From Litchfieldella xinjiangensis (GTDB taxonomy: Bacteria > Pseudomonadota > Gammaproteobacteria > Pseudomonadales > Halomonadaceae): 64,000 nucleotides of DNA. Where the stretch lies: positions 620,001 to 684,000 of the forward strand of contig NZ_JPZL01000002.1 in assembly GCF_000759345.1 (NCBI RefSeq), in the 5' to 3' direction. A program made the position numbers and the translations under genes. This document shows positions 45,609-54,269 of this stretch, in pieces (position 1 is the first letter of the stretch; every line of letters begins with the position of its first letter). A model generated the notes under the pieces. That model worked only from the letters and a program-made list of their open reading frames with translations. It was not told the origin of the DNA and searched no databases.

Positions 45609-46609
45609 TCATGCATCCACTTGCGTAGTTTATCCAGCCAGCGCGACATCGGCGATTGGGCATGGTGGGCCAGGTACTCCCGCGCATGTGCCTCGAGTCG
45701 CACGGGGTCGGCGGCCAGCCGTTCGACTTCCAGCCACCGTTGCCACTCTGTGGTGACGCCCCAGTCGGGTGAGGAAAACTGTGCGTTGGGCAAACGATAG
45801 TGAAAGGTCGGGCGCGGCTTGACCAGCACGTCCTGAAACAGGGGGCTGGGATAATCCGGGCGCAGGTAGGCGAACAGGGGAAACATGTCCAACTCGCGGT
45901 TGCGGGTCGGATTGAAAGCCAGGTAATCGGCAATCAGGGTATCGAGATCCGGCTGGTAATCGGGATCGAGGATATGCGTCGCATACCCCTTGGGAAAGGG
46001 GTTGGTGTGCGGTAGTACTTCACGCGTGAGGTCGACATCGATGGCGTCGCGCAACCAGTCGGCAAGCATCATGTAAGCTTGCAGGTGAGCGAGCAGGCTT
46101 TCGGTGGAAAGGCTGGGTACCTCGGGGTTCAGATGCAGGCCGAAGCCGTAGAACAGGCTGGCATCGGATCCCTTGGCCCCTCGGCCGCGCAGGGCCTCGA
46201 GCAGGTCATCGAGTTCGGTCAGCGATGACCAGGGAATGGGCGGGCAGATGATTTCCGTGGGTACCAGGCCGGTCACCACATCGCCAATCAGCTCCCGGGT
46301 CCGCGTGTGAAACTCGACACGCAACTGTTGATACTGCCGGTCCCAGTCCGCTTCGCTGCGAGGTGGCTTTTCCACCACCTTGGCATCGGGGTGGGCATAC
46401 TTGGTGTCGAGCTCGATGGTGAAGTCGCCCCAGCGGGTTCCGGCCACCTTGAGCCGGTGAGCGGTGACCATTTCCAGTTGCCCACCGAAGAGCCCCGTGA
46501 CCAGACCGGCCGCGTCGTGGGGAGCGATTCCCGCGAACTCGATTTCCACGCCAACGCGCCGTAACTCGCCCTTGGGGTTGTGCGTGAGCGGAGGAGATTG
46601 CCTATCCAT
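45605..46609 (-). CDS. Putative amidoligase (COOH-NH2 ligase family)
   Basis: This 334-residue protein matches the putative amidoligase family of the glutamine-synthetase-like fold. RRVGVEIEFAGIAPHDAAGL is the first strand with paired metal glutamates. FTIELDTKYAHPDAKVVE holds the next acids, and GFGLHLNPEVPSLSTESLLA carries the conserved His and Asn. ATG 46609 follows CAGGAGTC; longer readings to 46651 are possible. Such enzymes are predicted to join an amine to a carboxylate with ATP, making a gamma-glutamyl-like or peptide amide. The overlapping amidotransferase would supply ammonia or remove the product. It is divergent from a large MscS channel gene. Confidence 0.85.
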   Translation of the reverse strand: MDRQSPPLTHNPKGELRRVGVEIEFAGIAPHDAAGLVTGLFGGQLEMVTAHRLKVAGTRWGDFTIELDTKYAHPDAKVVEKPPRSEADWDRQYQQLRVEFHTRTRELIGDVVTGLVPTEIICPPIPWSSLTELDDLLEALRGRGAKGSDASLFYGFGLHLNPEVPSLSTESLLAHLQAYMMLADWLRDAIDVDLTREVLPHTNPFPKGYATHILDPDYQPDLDTLIADYLAFNPTRNRELDMFPLFAYLRPDYPSPLFQDVLVKPRPTFHYRLPNAQFSSPDWGVTTEWQRWLEVERLAADPVRLEAHAREYLAHHAQSPMSRWLDKLRKWMHE

Positions 46610-46750
46610 GCCCGACTCCTGAAGCCAACGCTGAGTCATGCAGCGTATCACAACTTGCTGTCGAGCCAGGATGGCACAGCGGGCCGATTCCTCTACCCTG
46701 TTAGTCGCCCCATGAAGACTTTTATCCTATAGCTCGCCAGTGGAGATGTC

Positions 46751-49117
46751 ATGAATCGAGCGCCAGCCTTCGTGTCCGTTAGCCAGTTGGCGAGACACCT
46801 CATCCATCTGATGTGCCTGATGCTGGGATTATTTCTGTTATTGCCATCCACGGCAGTACAAGCCCAGTCGATCTCGTTGCCGGATATCGCCGGGGGGAAT
46901 GGCCAGTCGCAGGAACAGCAGGCAGACCCTGAGCAGCTACAAGAATCCTTGGATCAAGTGATTGCGATGCTCGAGGATGCTGAGCGACGGGGGCAATTGC
47001 TCGAGGAACTCAAGCAACTGCGCGAGGCGACCTCGCAGACCGAGGCGGACGACTCGCCACTGGAAAGACAGGGCCTGCTGGGGGCGCTGGCCGACACCTT
47101 CAGCGATTTTGGCGAGCAGGCGGAAGCCGGACAGTCGCCACTGGACAATTGGCAACGCCAGATCGACCAGGGCTGGCGTGACATCAGTCAACTGGCCGAC
47201 GCAGCAAGCACCAGCCAATTGATGCACTGGCTGGTAGAAGGTGGCGTCATGCTGGGGGTGTGGGTAGGTTTACTGGCCTTGCTGATGGGGGGAGGGCGCT
47301 TGCTGGCTCGCCGCCGCGATTGGCCCCTGCGGTTACCCCGGGAACCCAAGCCCTGGCTACTTGGGGTGCATTTTCTGCGTCGCGTGCTCCCCTGGTTGGT
47401 CGCCTTCGCCGCGCTGCTCGCCGCGGCGCAGTTCATGGCCCCTCAGGCCGGCCTCGTGGTTGTGCTGGTCATTGCCTACGTGGCGCTATGCGGGCGCTTG
47501 CTGTCAACGATCGTTGAAGTGGTGGCCTCGGTATTTACTCGCGGTCACCGCTATGTAGCGGTACGCATTCTGCGCGAGCGCGGTGGGCGGCGGCTTTTCC
47601 TGATTGGTGCGTTGGTCGCGCTGGGCGATGCGTTGGGGTCCGGGCGGCTGGTCGATCCGCTTGGTGCGGAGCTCGCCAGCTTGCTGTCGGTCACTGCGAA
47701 TATCCTTGCTGCGCTGATCGCGGGCAACTTTGTGCTGCGTTTCAAGCGTCCCGTAGAACACATCATCTGCAATCGACCCTACACGCGTCGCAAGCAGCCC
47801 CATACTGCAGATGAGGTGGTTCGCGTCATTGGCCGGCTCTGGCATATTCCGGCACTCCTCCTGATCGGGGCGTCGCTGCTGGCGATCTTCATTTCGGTCG
47901 GCGATGCAGCGGGGGCATTGACGCGAGCCATCATCACGGCGGCATTGTTGGTGGTGACCTTGGTGTTTACCGGCCTGCTGCGCCGCAGAAGTGAGACCGT
48001 CACCCATCGCCGGCGGCTCTCTCAGTATCGCAAGCGCCTCGAGCGCTTTGGCCATGCGCTGGCGCACATGCTGTGCTGGGTGGTATTTGCCGAACTCTCC
48101 ATGCAGGTGTGGGGTGGCTCGCTGATCGGTCTGGGTCAGCAAGGGGTGGCTGGGGCACGCATCGGTCAGGCGCTGCTGGCCATCGGCTTTACCGTTCTGC
48201 TGGCCTGGCTGGCTTGGATCTTTGCCGATACGGCGATCCAGCGCGCCCTGACGTCGTCCGCCCGGGTGCGTGGCGGACGGGTGAACAATGCACGTATCCA
48301 GACCATTACGCCCCTGATCCGCAACGTGATCTTCGCCACCATCGTGGTGATTGCCGCCATCGTCGGGCTGGCCAACCTCGGGGTCAACGTCACTCCCCTG
48401 CTTGCCGGTGCCGGTGTGATCGGGTTGGCGATCGGGTTCGGCGCGCAGACGCTGGTTCAGGATTTGATCACAGGTATTTTCATACTCATCGAGGACTCGC
48501 TGGCCATCGACGACTTCGTTGACCTGGGCGGCTTCATGGGCACGGTCGAGGGGCTGACACTGCGAACGGTGAGGCTGCGTGATCTCGATGGTATCGTCCA
48601 CATCATCACGTTCAGCCAGATCAAGTCGATCCATAACATGTCACGCCAGTTCGGCATCGCCCTGATGCGTATCACCATTCCGCATCGCATGAAGATCGAT
48701 GATGCCATCGCTCTGGTACGGGAAGTCGCCGACGAACTGCGTCAGGATCCGGTCATGCGCCACCATATCTGGTCGCCGCTGGAGCTTCAGGGCATCGACC
48801 GATTCGATGAGGGGGCGGCCGTCCTGCGCATACGCATGCGTACCGCACCGGTCATGCAATGGGACGTGGCCCGTGCCTTCAATCTACGGCTCAAGCAACG
48901 CATGGAAGAGCTGGGCGTTGATCTGGCCCTGCCACGCATGAGCATCAATATGGAAGGGCGCATGGGTGAAAGCGTACGAGACGAGAACCAGACCGGGACG
49001 GAGGACAATGCCTGGGATGCCGCCAGTTGCATGCACGGCGAGGCGGGGCAGGTCGAACGGCAAGGCGAGGTCAGCCGATACGGCGGCTCGCCGGGTCACA
49101 CACCGGCGCGCAGTTAA
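46751..49117 (+). CDS. Large MscS family mechanosensitive channel (YbiO-like)
   Basis: The 788-residue protein starts with a signal peptide ending in AVQAQS near residue 38. A periplasmic, glutamine- and glutamate-rich coiled coil follows (about residues 50-150), then some eight to ten membrane segments. The C-terminal MscS core has the pore helix ANLGVNVTPLLAGAGVIGLA and the beta-domain entry FGAQTLVQDLITGIFILIED. The cytoplasmic vestibule ends near ALPRMSINM, with a non-conserved tail of some 60 residues. E. coli YbiO (741) is the closest layout. It releases solutes on hypo-osmotic shock. It is divergent from the amidoligase pair and convergent with the AsmA gene. Confidence 0.92.
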   Translation: MNRAPAFVSVSQLARHLIHLMCLMLGLFLLLPSTAVQAQSISLPDIAGGNGQSQEQQADPEQLQESLDQVIAMLEDAERRGQLLEELKQLREATSQTEADDSPLERQGLLGALADTFSDFGEQAEAGQSPLDNWQRQIDQGWRDISQLADAASTSQLMHWLVEGGVMLGVWVGLLALLMGGGRLLARRRDWPLRLPREPKPWLLGVHFLRRVLPWLVAFAALLAAAQFMAPQAGLVVVLVIAYVALCGRLLSTIVEVVASVFTRGHRYVAVRILRERGGRRLFLIGALVALGDALGSGRLVDPLGAELASLLSVTANILAALIAGNFVLRFKRPVEHIICNRPYTRRKQPHTADEVVRVIGRLWHIPALLLIGASLLAIFISVGDAAGALTRAIITAALLVVTLVFTGLLRRRSETVTHRRRLSQYRKRLERFGHALAHMLCWVVFAELSMQVWGGSLIGLGQQGVAGARIGQALLAIGFTVLLAWLAWIFADTAIQRALTSSARVRGGRVNNARIQTITPLIRNVIFATIVVIAAIVGLANLGVNVTPLLAGAGVIGLAIGFGAQTLVQDLITGIFILIEDSLAIDDFVDLGGFMGTVEGLTLRTVRLRDLDGIVHIITFSQIKSIHNMSRQFGIALMRITIPHRMKIDDAIALVREVADELRQDPVMRHHIWSPLELQGIDRFDEGAAVLRIRMRTAPVMQWDVARAFNLRLKQRMEELGVDLALPRMSINMEGRMGESVRDENQTGTEDNAWDAASCMHGEAGQVERQGEVSRYGGSPGHTPARS

Positions 49118-49145
49118 ACTATCATCACCCCGGTGGGGGTAGCGG

Positions 49146-51635
49146 CTAGTCCTGTTCATACTCTTGCAGGGCGCGCTCGCAGCCGATACCGGCGTCCTCG
49201 CCACCGCCAAGATCCACCCATGGCAAGATCGCGGTAGGCGGAGCAACGATAGCGCCAAGTAGCGAGGCGAGGCCCTTGGCCAGCAATTCCCGGGTCACTA
49301 CGTTGACCTGGGGATTGCGAAGCGAGCCTTCGAGCTTGATTGGGCTATCGGCCGAGAGCACGCTGACATCCTTGGCATGCGTTTCGAAGGCAAGGTCGAT
49401 CACTTCGTCTTCGAGGCCGATCGCCCCGGCGCCGGTGATGTTCGCGTCCTCGGTGGCCATGAAGAATTCCTCCATCGAGACCACGCCATCCTCGGCCTCG
49501 AGGTGGGCATAGGTACACTGCAACGCGACCTGATCCGAGTCGGCCAATGCTGCGATGAGTGCTTCCCCGGCATCCAGCCCCAGAATTTCCACGGCCAACA
49601 TGTCCAACCAGCCACGTGACATGGCCAACTTCAGCGTGCCATCGAGGCCGGCCATGACCTCGGCCAGCGAACGGCCTTGGTAGGTAAATTCGCCACGGCC
49701 GCCAATCACACCTAGCGTATCCTCGGCGACATCGGGTAGTTCGGCCTCACGTAGCAGTGCCTTGAGATCGACCTGCTGTGCCTCGATGTTCATGTCGCCC
49801 TGCAGCGCCGCCTGGCGGGCATCCATTTGCCAGTTGGCATTCACGGTGCCTCCGCCCAAGCCCACCTCCAGGGGAGTGACACGCATCACGCCGTCCTCCA
49901 GCGAGAGTTCCAGGCGCACATCATTGAACGGGATGTAGCGGGCCTGAACGCCGTCGGCACGGTAATCCAGCTCGATATCGGTGTCCCGGAGCCCGGCAAG
50001 ATCCCACTCCCGATCGGGGAACACCTGTTCCTGACGCTCGTCCTGCGCCTCCCATTGCTGTTGTTCGTCGGATGCGGCATCGCTTCCGTCGGTCTCCGGT
50101 GCGATACCCAGCATCGGCAATAAATCGTCGGCATCGAGACGGGAAGACCGCAGCGTCGCCCACACCTTGGGCGTCTCACCGAGACGCAGGCGTACATCAC
50201 CAGCGACATCGCTCTCGCCGAAACTACCTTCCATCCCCTGAAGGTTGATGAGGTCATCCTGATAATGGAGGTGGCTGCTGACCTGGTAGGGCGGCAGTTC
50301 AGGGAGATTGATACCGGTGAGCTCCGACAATTCGGCAGGATTGGGTCCTTCGAGGCGGAAACTCCCTTCCACTTCGGTCAGTTGCAACGGCTGCACGACG
50401 CTGCCGTCAAGGCTGAGGTGGGTATCTCCGGCACTCAATTCCCCCGAGACAGGATAAGGCGCGGTATCGTCGGTCAGGTCGAGCAGCGGGCCAACCACCA
50501 GATCGAAGAAGAAGGCCTCGTCCTGGTAGGTGCCTTCGCCCGTGAAATTGACCCCGGGGGACTCAATGCCTTCGATATCCTGGGAATTCGCCTGTAACGA
50601 TAACGCTAGGTCCCATTGCGGTGCTTGATAATCGAGCTGGGTGTCGTCGAAAACCAGACCGCCTTCGACGACCCGGGTCACCAGCCGTCCTTCAATGGTG
50701 CCCAGCTCGCCCAGACCGAATGGCGCCAATGCTGCCGTCAGGTCGATACGGTCGAATTCGGCATCGATCTCGGCGACCAGTCCCTGTTCCTGTACCTCCA
50801 GGTAACCTTGGGCATTGAGTTCGCTGGGCCCACCCTCCGCCTGTTTCTGTACCAGATGCAGCGTATCGAGATTCAGTCGACCATCATTCAGCGCAGCTTC
50901 GACGGTAATGTCGCGCAGCGTCTGTTCCGCGTAGTCCAGGGTATCGCTGGTCAATTCCAGTTGGCCTTCATAGCCTTCGAGCATGGCCAAGGACTCGGCG
51001 ATGCGCTGCCTCCAGACGATGAAAGGATCTTCGGTTTGACTCGCTTCGTTACCCTGGGACCCTTCGCCCGCTGTTCCCATCTCGTCCCGGGGAATCGCCC
51101 GGCGGGCTTGTGCCTGGACATTCACGGCAAACGCGACATCCTGTGCCGCGTCATGATACGTCACCCGACTGTCCTCGACGGCAAACTCATCGGGCTGCAG
51201 GGGGAGCCCCTGTCTGTCTTCCTGAGGGGTGTCGTCCGATTCGGTCAGGGCGGCCCAGTTGGCAGTACCGTCCGTATCGCGCGCGAGGTGGATCTCGGCA
51301 TTCGAGAGCGCCAGGCGGCGAAGCTCGACCCGCCCGCGCAGCAGGGCCCCAGTATCGAAAGCGATATGGGCCCGCTCGGCATTTGCCATGTTGTCCTGTT
51401 GCGTCTGGGCCCATTCGGCATTGGCCAACGTGACATTCTCGAACGTGACTGTCAGGGGCCAGCCCCAGCCGATATCGTGATCCCCGATGACGACCTCACG
51501 GCCATCGAGGCGCTGGCTGGCCTGCGTTTCGAGCCAGCTACGTGCCCAAGGTGACTCCAGAAACAGGGCGGCGGCAACCAGCAACAAAACCAGGGCCACC
51601 AAAATAACGATTCCCAGACGAAGCGCGCGTGTCAC
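49146..51635 (-). CDS. AsmA family protein
   Basis: About 829 residues: an N-terminal membrane anchor (residues about 8-30, VILVALVLLLVAAALFL) and a very long beta-rich periplasmic part. SPWARSWLETQASQRLDGRE and the C-terminal LDMLAVEILGLDAGEALIAA, with ALQCTYAHLEAEDGVVSM, belong to the AsmA pattern. AsmA-like proteins are thought to carry lipids between inner and outer membrane. The start is taken as GTG 51635, which has AAGGAAC upstream; a TTG at 51668 would extend it by 11 residues. The last gap contains a cysteine pair only at the extreme C-terminus. It is alone on the minus strand. Confidence 0.88.
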   Translation of the reverse strand: MTRALRLGIVILVALVLLLVAAALFLESPWARSWLETQASQRLDGREVVIGDHDIGWGWPLTVTFENVTLANAEWAQTQQDNMANAERAHIAFDTGALLRGRVELRRLALSNAEIHLARDTDGTANWAALTESDDTPQEDRQGLPLQPDEFAVEDSRVTYHDAAQDVAFAVNVQAQARRAIPRDEMGTAGEGSQGNEASQTEDPFIVWRQRIAESLAMLEGYEGQLELTSDTLDYAEQTLRDITVEAALNDGRLNLDTLHLVQKQAEGGPSELNAQGYLEVQEQGLVAEIDAEFDRIDLTAALAPFGLGELGTIEGRLVTRVVEGGLVFDDTQLDYQAPQWDLALSLQANSQDIEGIESPGVNFTGEGTYQDEAFFFDLVVGPLLDLTDDTAPYPVSGELSAGDTHLSLDGSVVQPLQLTEVEGSFRLEGPNPAELSELTGINLPELPPYQVSSHLHYQDDLINLQGMEGSFGESDVAGDVRLRLGETPKVWATLRSSRLDADDLLPMLGIAPETDGSDAASDEQQQWEAQDERQEQVFPDREWDLAGLRDTDIELDYRADGVQARYIPFNDVRLELSLEDGVMRVTPLEVGLGGGTVNANWQMDARQAALQGDMNIEAQQVDLKALLREAELPDVAEDTLGVIGGRGEFTYQGRSLAEVMAGLDGTLKLAMSRGWLDMLAVEILGLDAGEALIAALADSDQVALQCTYAHLEAEDGVVSMEEFFMATEDANITGAGAIGLEDEVIDLAFETHAKDVSVLSADSPIKLEGSLRNPQVNVVTRELLAKGLASLLGAIVAPPTAILPWVDLGGGEDAGIGCERALQEYEQD

Positions 51636-51776
51636 GACAGTTCCTTGTCCCTTTATCCGAGGCTGCAATGCGTTGCTCTAACCATGGACAGTGAGAGGGC
51701 GTTCGTCCAATCGATGGGATAGGCGATGTAAGAAGTGTGCTAGTAACAGAGGGGAGATTGGAAGGCTTCTCGCCGC

Positions 51777-52190
51777 CTACAGCAACCAGTGGCACAGGGC
51801 CATGCCGATGGCGATACCCAGCCCCAGCAGACCCGCCAATAACCAGGGGCCGTGCCAACGCTGCCAGCGGTTATGCAGGCGCACCGCATGGGTCACGCGA
51901 CCGATCAATTCGTCGTGATTCGAACAGGTGTTATCGGGAGGCAGGGAGAAATCGTTGGCCACGCTGTCCTGCCAATAGCGGCCATGGGTCAGCCCCAGGC
52001 GTGCGCGCAGCAGGCCGATGTCTCGCAGCGTGGCATGCAGAGCATCGTACTCTTCGCGGCGGGACTTGACGCCGAGCACGGCGCTGGCATCGGCCTTGAG
52101 TGCCGTGTGGCTGCAGGCCTCGATGGCCCGTCCGATTTCGTTGTCCGAGGCCTGGGGAGAGATGCCCAGGCGCTTGTAAAGATCGCGCAT
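51777..52190 (-). CDS. J-domain-like membrane protein of unknown function
   Basis: The 137-residue protein begins like a J domain (LYKRLGISPQASDNEIGRAI) but lacks the His-Pro-Asp loop that stimulates Hsp70. It ends in a single membrane segment (residues about 115-135, WLLAGLLGLGIAIGMAL). It starts three bases after the stop of the DjlA-like gene and is surely co-transcribed. It may bind the J-protein or its Hsp70 partner at the membrane rather than activate it. I do not recognise a named family. The AsmA gene ends 5' with about 140 bases between. Confidence 0.75.
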   Translation of the reverse strand: MRDLYKRLGISPQASDNEIGRAIEACSHTALKADASAVLGVKSRREEYDALHATLRDIGLLRARLGLTHGRYWQDSVANDFSLPPDNTCSNHDELIGRVTHAVRLHNRWQRWHGPWLLAGLLGLGIAIGMALCHWLL

Positions 52191-52193
52191 GGG

Positions 52194-53057
52194 TCAGCTG
52201 ACCTGCATCAAGTATTCGTAGGCGTTCTTGATTCGCTGGAAACGTGCCGAGGCCGAGGCGGTCATCGCTTCCCCCTGAGCAAAGAACCGGTCCGGGTGAT
52301 GCGTCTGGGCCAGGCGCCGATAGGCCTTGCGGATATCGCTGCGACTGGCACCCGGCTCGAGCCCTAGAACGATCAGGGCACGACGCGCCCGATCACCCGG
52401 CGGGGATTGGTGTGAGGAGTGATGCCGCTGCTCCTGGCGATGACCGCCACTGCCACCAGAGTGCGCCTGCTCTCGACGGGATTGCTCCTGTCGCGACTGC
52501 TCCTGTCGAGAATGACGCTCGCGGGAATGGCGTTCCTGCTGACGCTGCTGCTCCTGGCGAGCCTGCTCCTGCTGATGTCGATGATGCTCCTTGGCTTGCC
52601 AGTAACCGGTACGGCTGGGGTCGTCGGGGTTTTCGAACGTCTTTCCGGCCACATCGTTGAATAGCCGGGCGAATTCGGGGGGCGACACACCCAGCAGATC
52701 GGCGAGAAAACGCAGGATATGATGATTCGCCGTCGTCGGCTTGCCATCGGCGATGGCCATTTGTATCGCCAGGCGCAGAAAAGGATAGGCCTGCTCACCG
52801 CAGCAGTCCTTCTGCATGATCTCAGCGGCGAGTTGTACGGCCTCGAGCGCTTGTCCGCTCGCGATCTCGAAGATCGGCTCCAGCGCATGACCGTGGCTGA
52901 ACGTTGCGGCCACCTCGTCGAGACGCAACCGGTCGGCCTCGGTGAACTGCCCGTTGCTGGCCAGCACCCAGGCAAGCAACATCAGGCCGGCCGTATCGGC
53001 CTGCTTGCGGCTCTTCAGCAATAGCAGTTCAAAAGGAGAGAAACGGGCAATCGGCAT
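52194..53057 (-). CDS. TerB-like/J-domain co-chaperone (DjlA-like, no membrane anchor)
   Basis: This 287-residue protein has an N-terminal helical TerB-like region (about residues 10-135). A low-complexity Gln/Arg/Glu/His/Ser linker follows (155-218), then a J domain (about 222-287) with the canonical His-Pro-Asp at 254-256 in QTHHPDRF. E. coli DjlA has the same order but starts with a membrane helix that is absent here. The start at 53057 fits the domain; a reading to 53159 is a proline- and arginine-rich unlikely extension. The companion gene downstream carries a membrane segment and could replace the anchor. It would recruit DnaK to particular clients. Confidence 0.85.
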   Translation of the reverse strand: MPIARFSPFELLLLKSRKQADTAGLMLLAWVLASNGQFTEADRLRLDEVAATFSHGHALEPIFEIASGQALEAVQLAAEIMQKDCCGEQAYPFLRLAIQMAIADGKPTTANHHILRFLADLLGVSPPEFARLFNDVAGKTFENPDDPSRTGYWQAKEHHRHQQEQARQEQQRQQERHSRERHSRQEQSRQEQSRREQAHSGGSGGHRQEQRHHSSHQSPPGDRARRALIVLGLEPGASRSDIRKAYRRLAQTHHPDRFFAQGEAMTASASARFQRIKNAYEYLMQVS

Positions 53058-53174
53058 CCCTGGCTCCGGGCGGGGTGATCTTGTTCTGCCATCGGCGCGT
53101 TGCGTTGCGATCGCCAATGGTCGCCCCGGCGCTGGCAGAAGGCAAGCCCGGCTCGCCAACGCGGAGGGTCTGTG

Positions 53175-53582
53175 TTACAGCCCTGCGAGGTTCTCCGGAC
53201 CAAACGAATCCGGCAACAGCTCATCCATGGTGTAGCTCTTGAGCCAGTTGGCCTGTCCATCCAGAACATGGATGCGCGTCTCCGGCGTGGCGAACTCGCG
53301 GATGCGTTGACGGCAATCCCCACATGGCGTGCAAAGATGCTCGCCGGGGCCGATCACGTAGATCTCGGTAATGGTTTGCCGGCCACTCGAGATCAGGGCG
53401 GCAATCGCGGACGCCTCGGCGCATAGGCCCTTGTAGTTGGCGATTTCCACATTGCACCCGTAGAAGGTGTGATTGTCGTCGCTGACCAATGCGGCCCCGA
53501 CGGGATGGCGAGAATAAGGCGCGTATGCCCGGTCACGCACCGCCAGTAGCTGTGTGCGTAGTTCATCGGAAATGTCATGCAT
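53175..53582 (-). CDS. cdd: Cytidine deaminase
   Basis: This 135-residue enzyme deaminates cytidine and deoxycytidine to uridine forms. It is of the short, tetrameric, three-cysteine type: Cys54 and catalytic Glu56 in GLCAEASA, then Cys87 and Cys90 in CTPCGDCRQ bind zinc. SRHPVGAALV and GCNVEIANY are the substrate-binding blocks. It starts six bases after deoD ends and is the last gene of the nupC-deo operon. The product uridines feed the phosphorylases; deoxyuridine is a substrate of DeoA. Confidence 0.95.
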   Translation of the reverse strand: MHDISDELRTQLLAVRDRAYAPYSRHPVGAALVSDDNHTFYGCNVEIANYKGLCAEASAIAALISSGRQTITEIYVIGPGEHLCTPCGDCRQRIREFATPETRIHVLDGQANWLKSYTMDELLPDSFGPENLAGL

Positions 53583-53588
53583 CTAGGA

Positions 53589-54269
53589 TCAAGCCTCTTG
53601 GCGGGGGGTGGAATCGTCGCGCAGGACGGCTTCGAGCGTGACTTCGATCATTTCATTGAAGGTGTTCTGGCGGTCGTCGGCACTCAATGCCTCGCCACGC
53701 GACAGATGATCGGAAACCGTGCAGATGGTCATGGCTCGCGCCCCGTACTCTGCGGCCACCCCATAGAGGCCGGCGGCTTCCATCTCGATGCCGACGATGC
53801 CGTAGCGTTTCATCAAATCGAACAGCTCGGGCTGCGCCGAGTAGAATAGATCCGCCGAGAACAGATTGCCGACCCTGAACGGCAGGCGTCGCTCACGGGC
53901 CACATCGACGGCATGCGCGACCAGATCGAAGTCGGCCAGCGCGGCAAGATCATGATCCATGAAGCGCATTCGATTGACCTTGGAGTCGGTACTGGCACCC
54001 ATGCCGATCACCAGGTCGCGCAAGTGGATGTCGTCGCGCACCGCGCCGCAGGAGCCAACCCGTATCAGCGTCTCGACGCCGTAGTCGGTAATCAGCTCCT
54101 TGGCATAGATCGAGACAGAAGGAATGCCCATCCCATGGCCCATGACCGATATCTCCCGACCCCGGTAGCGTCCGGTGAAGCCCAGCATGTTGCGGACTTC
54201 ATTGACCTGGCGTACCTCGCTCAAGAAGGTTTCGGCGATGAACTTGGCGCGTAGCGGGTCGCCGGGCAT
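53589..54269 (-). pseudogene. deoD: Purine nucleoside phosphorylase DeoD, N-terminally truncated by deletion
   Basis: About 226 residues match E. coli DeoD from its internal MPGDPLRAK motif (Met19 in E. coli) to the end. Everything before it, including His4, which contributes to the neighbouring active site of the hexamer, is missing. Upstream sequence is the deoB frame. The rest is well conserved: [34 protein letters not shown] and [18 protein letters not shown], with the catalytic Asp in [14 protein letters not shown] 54269 is the only start that keeps the family sequence. The gene overlaps truncated deoB by 71 bases. The product may fold but is probably impaired. Confidence 0.8.

Noticed and set aside
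49127-49140. ACCCC-GGTG-GGGGT hairpin between the MscS and AsmA genes
   Set aside because: Five-pair stem without a T tract; too weak to call as a terminator, although some termination there is likely.
52404-52595. Repetitive DNA in the DjlA-like gene as a possible mini-satellite
   Set aside because: The repetition is imperfect and explained by a Gln/Arg/Ser-rich coding linker; no exact repeat unit of constant length is kept.
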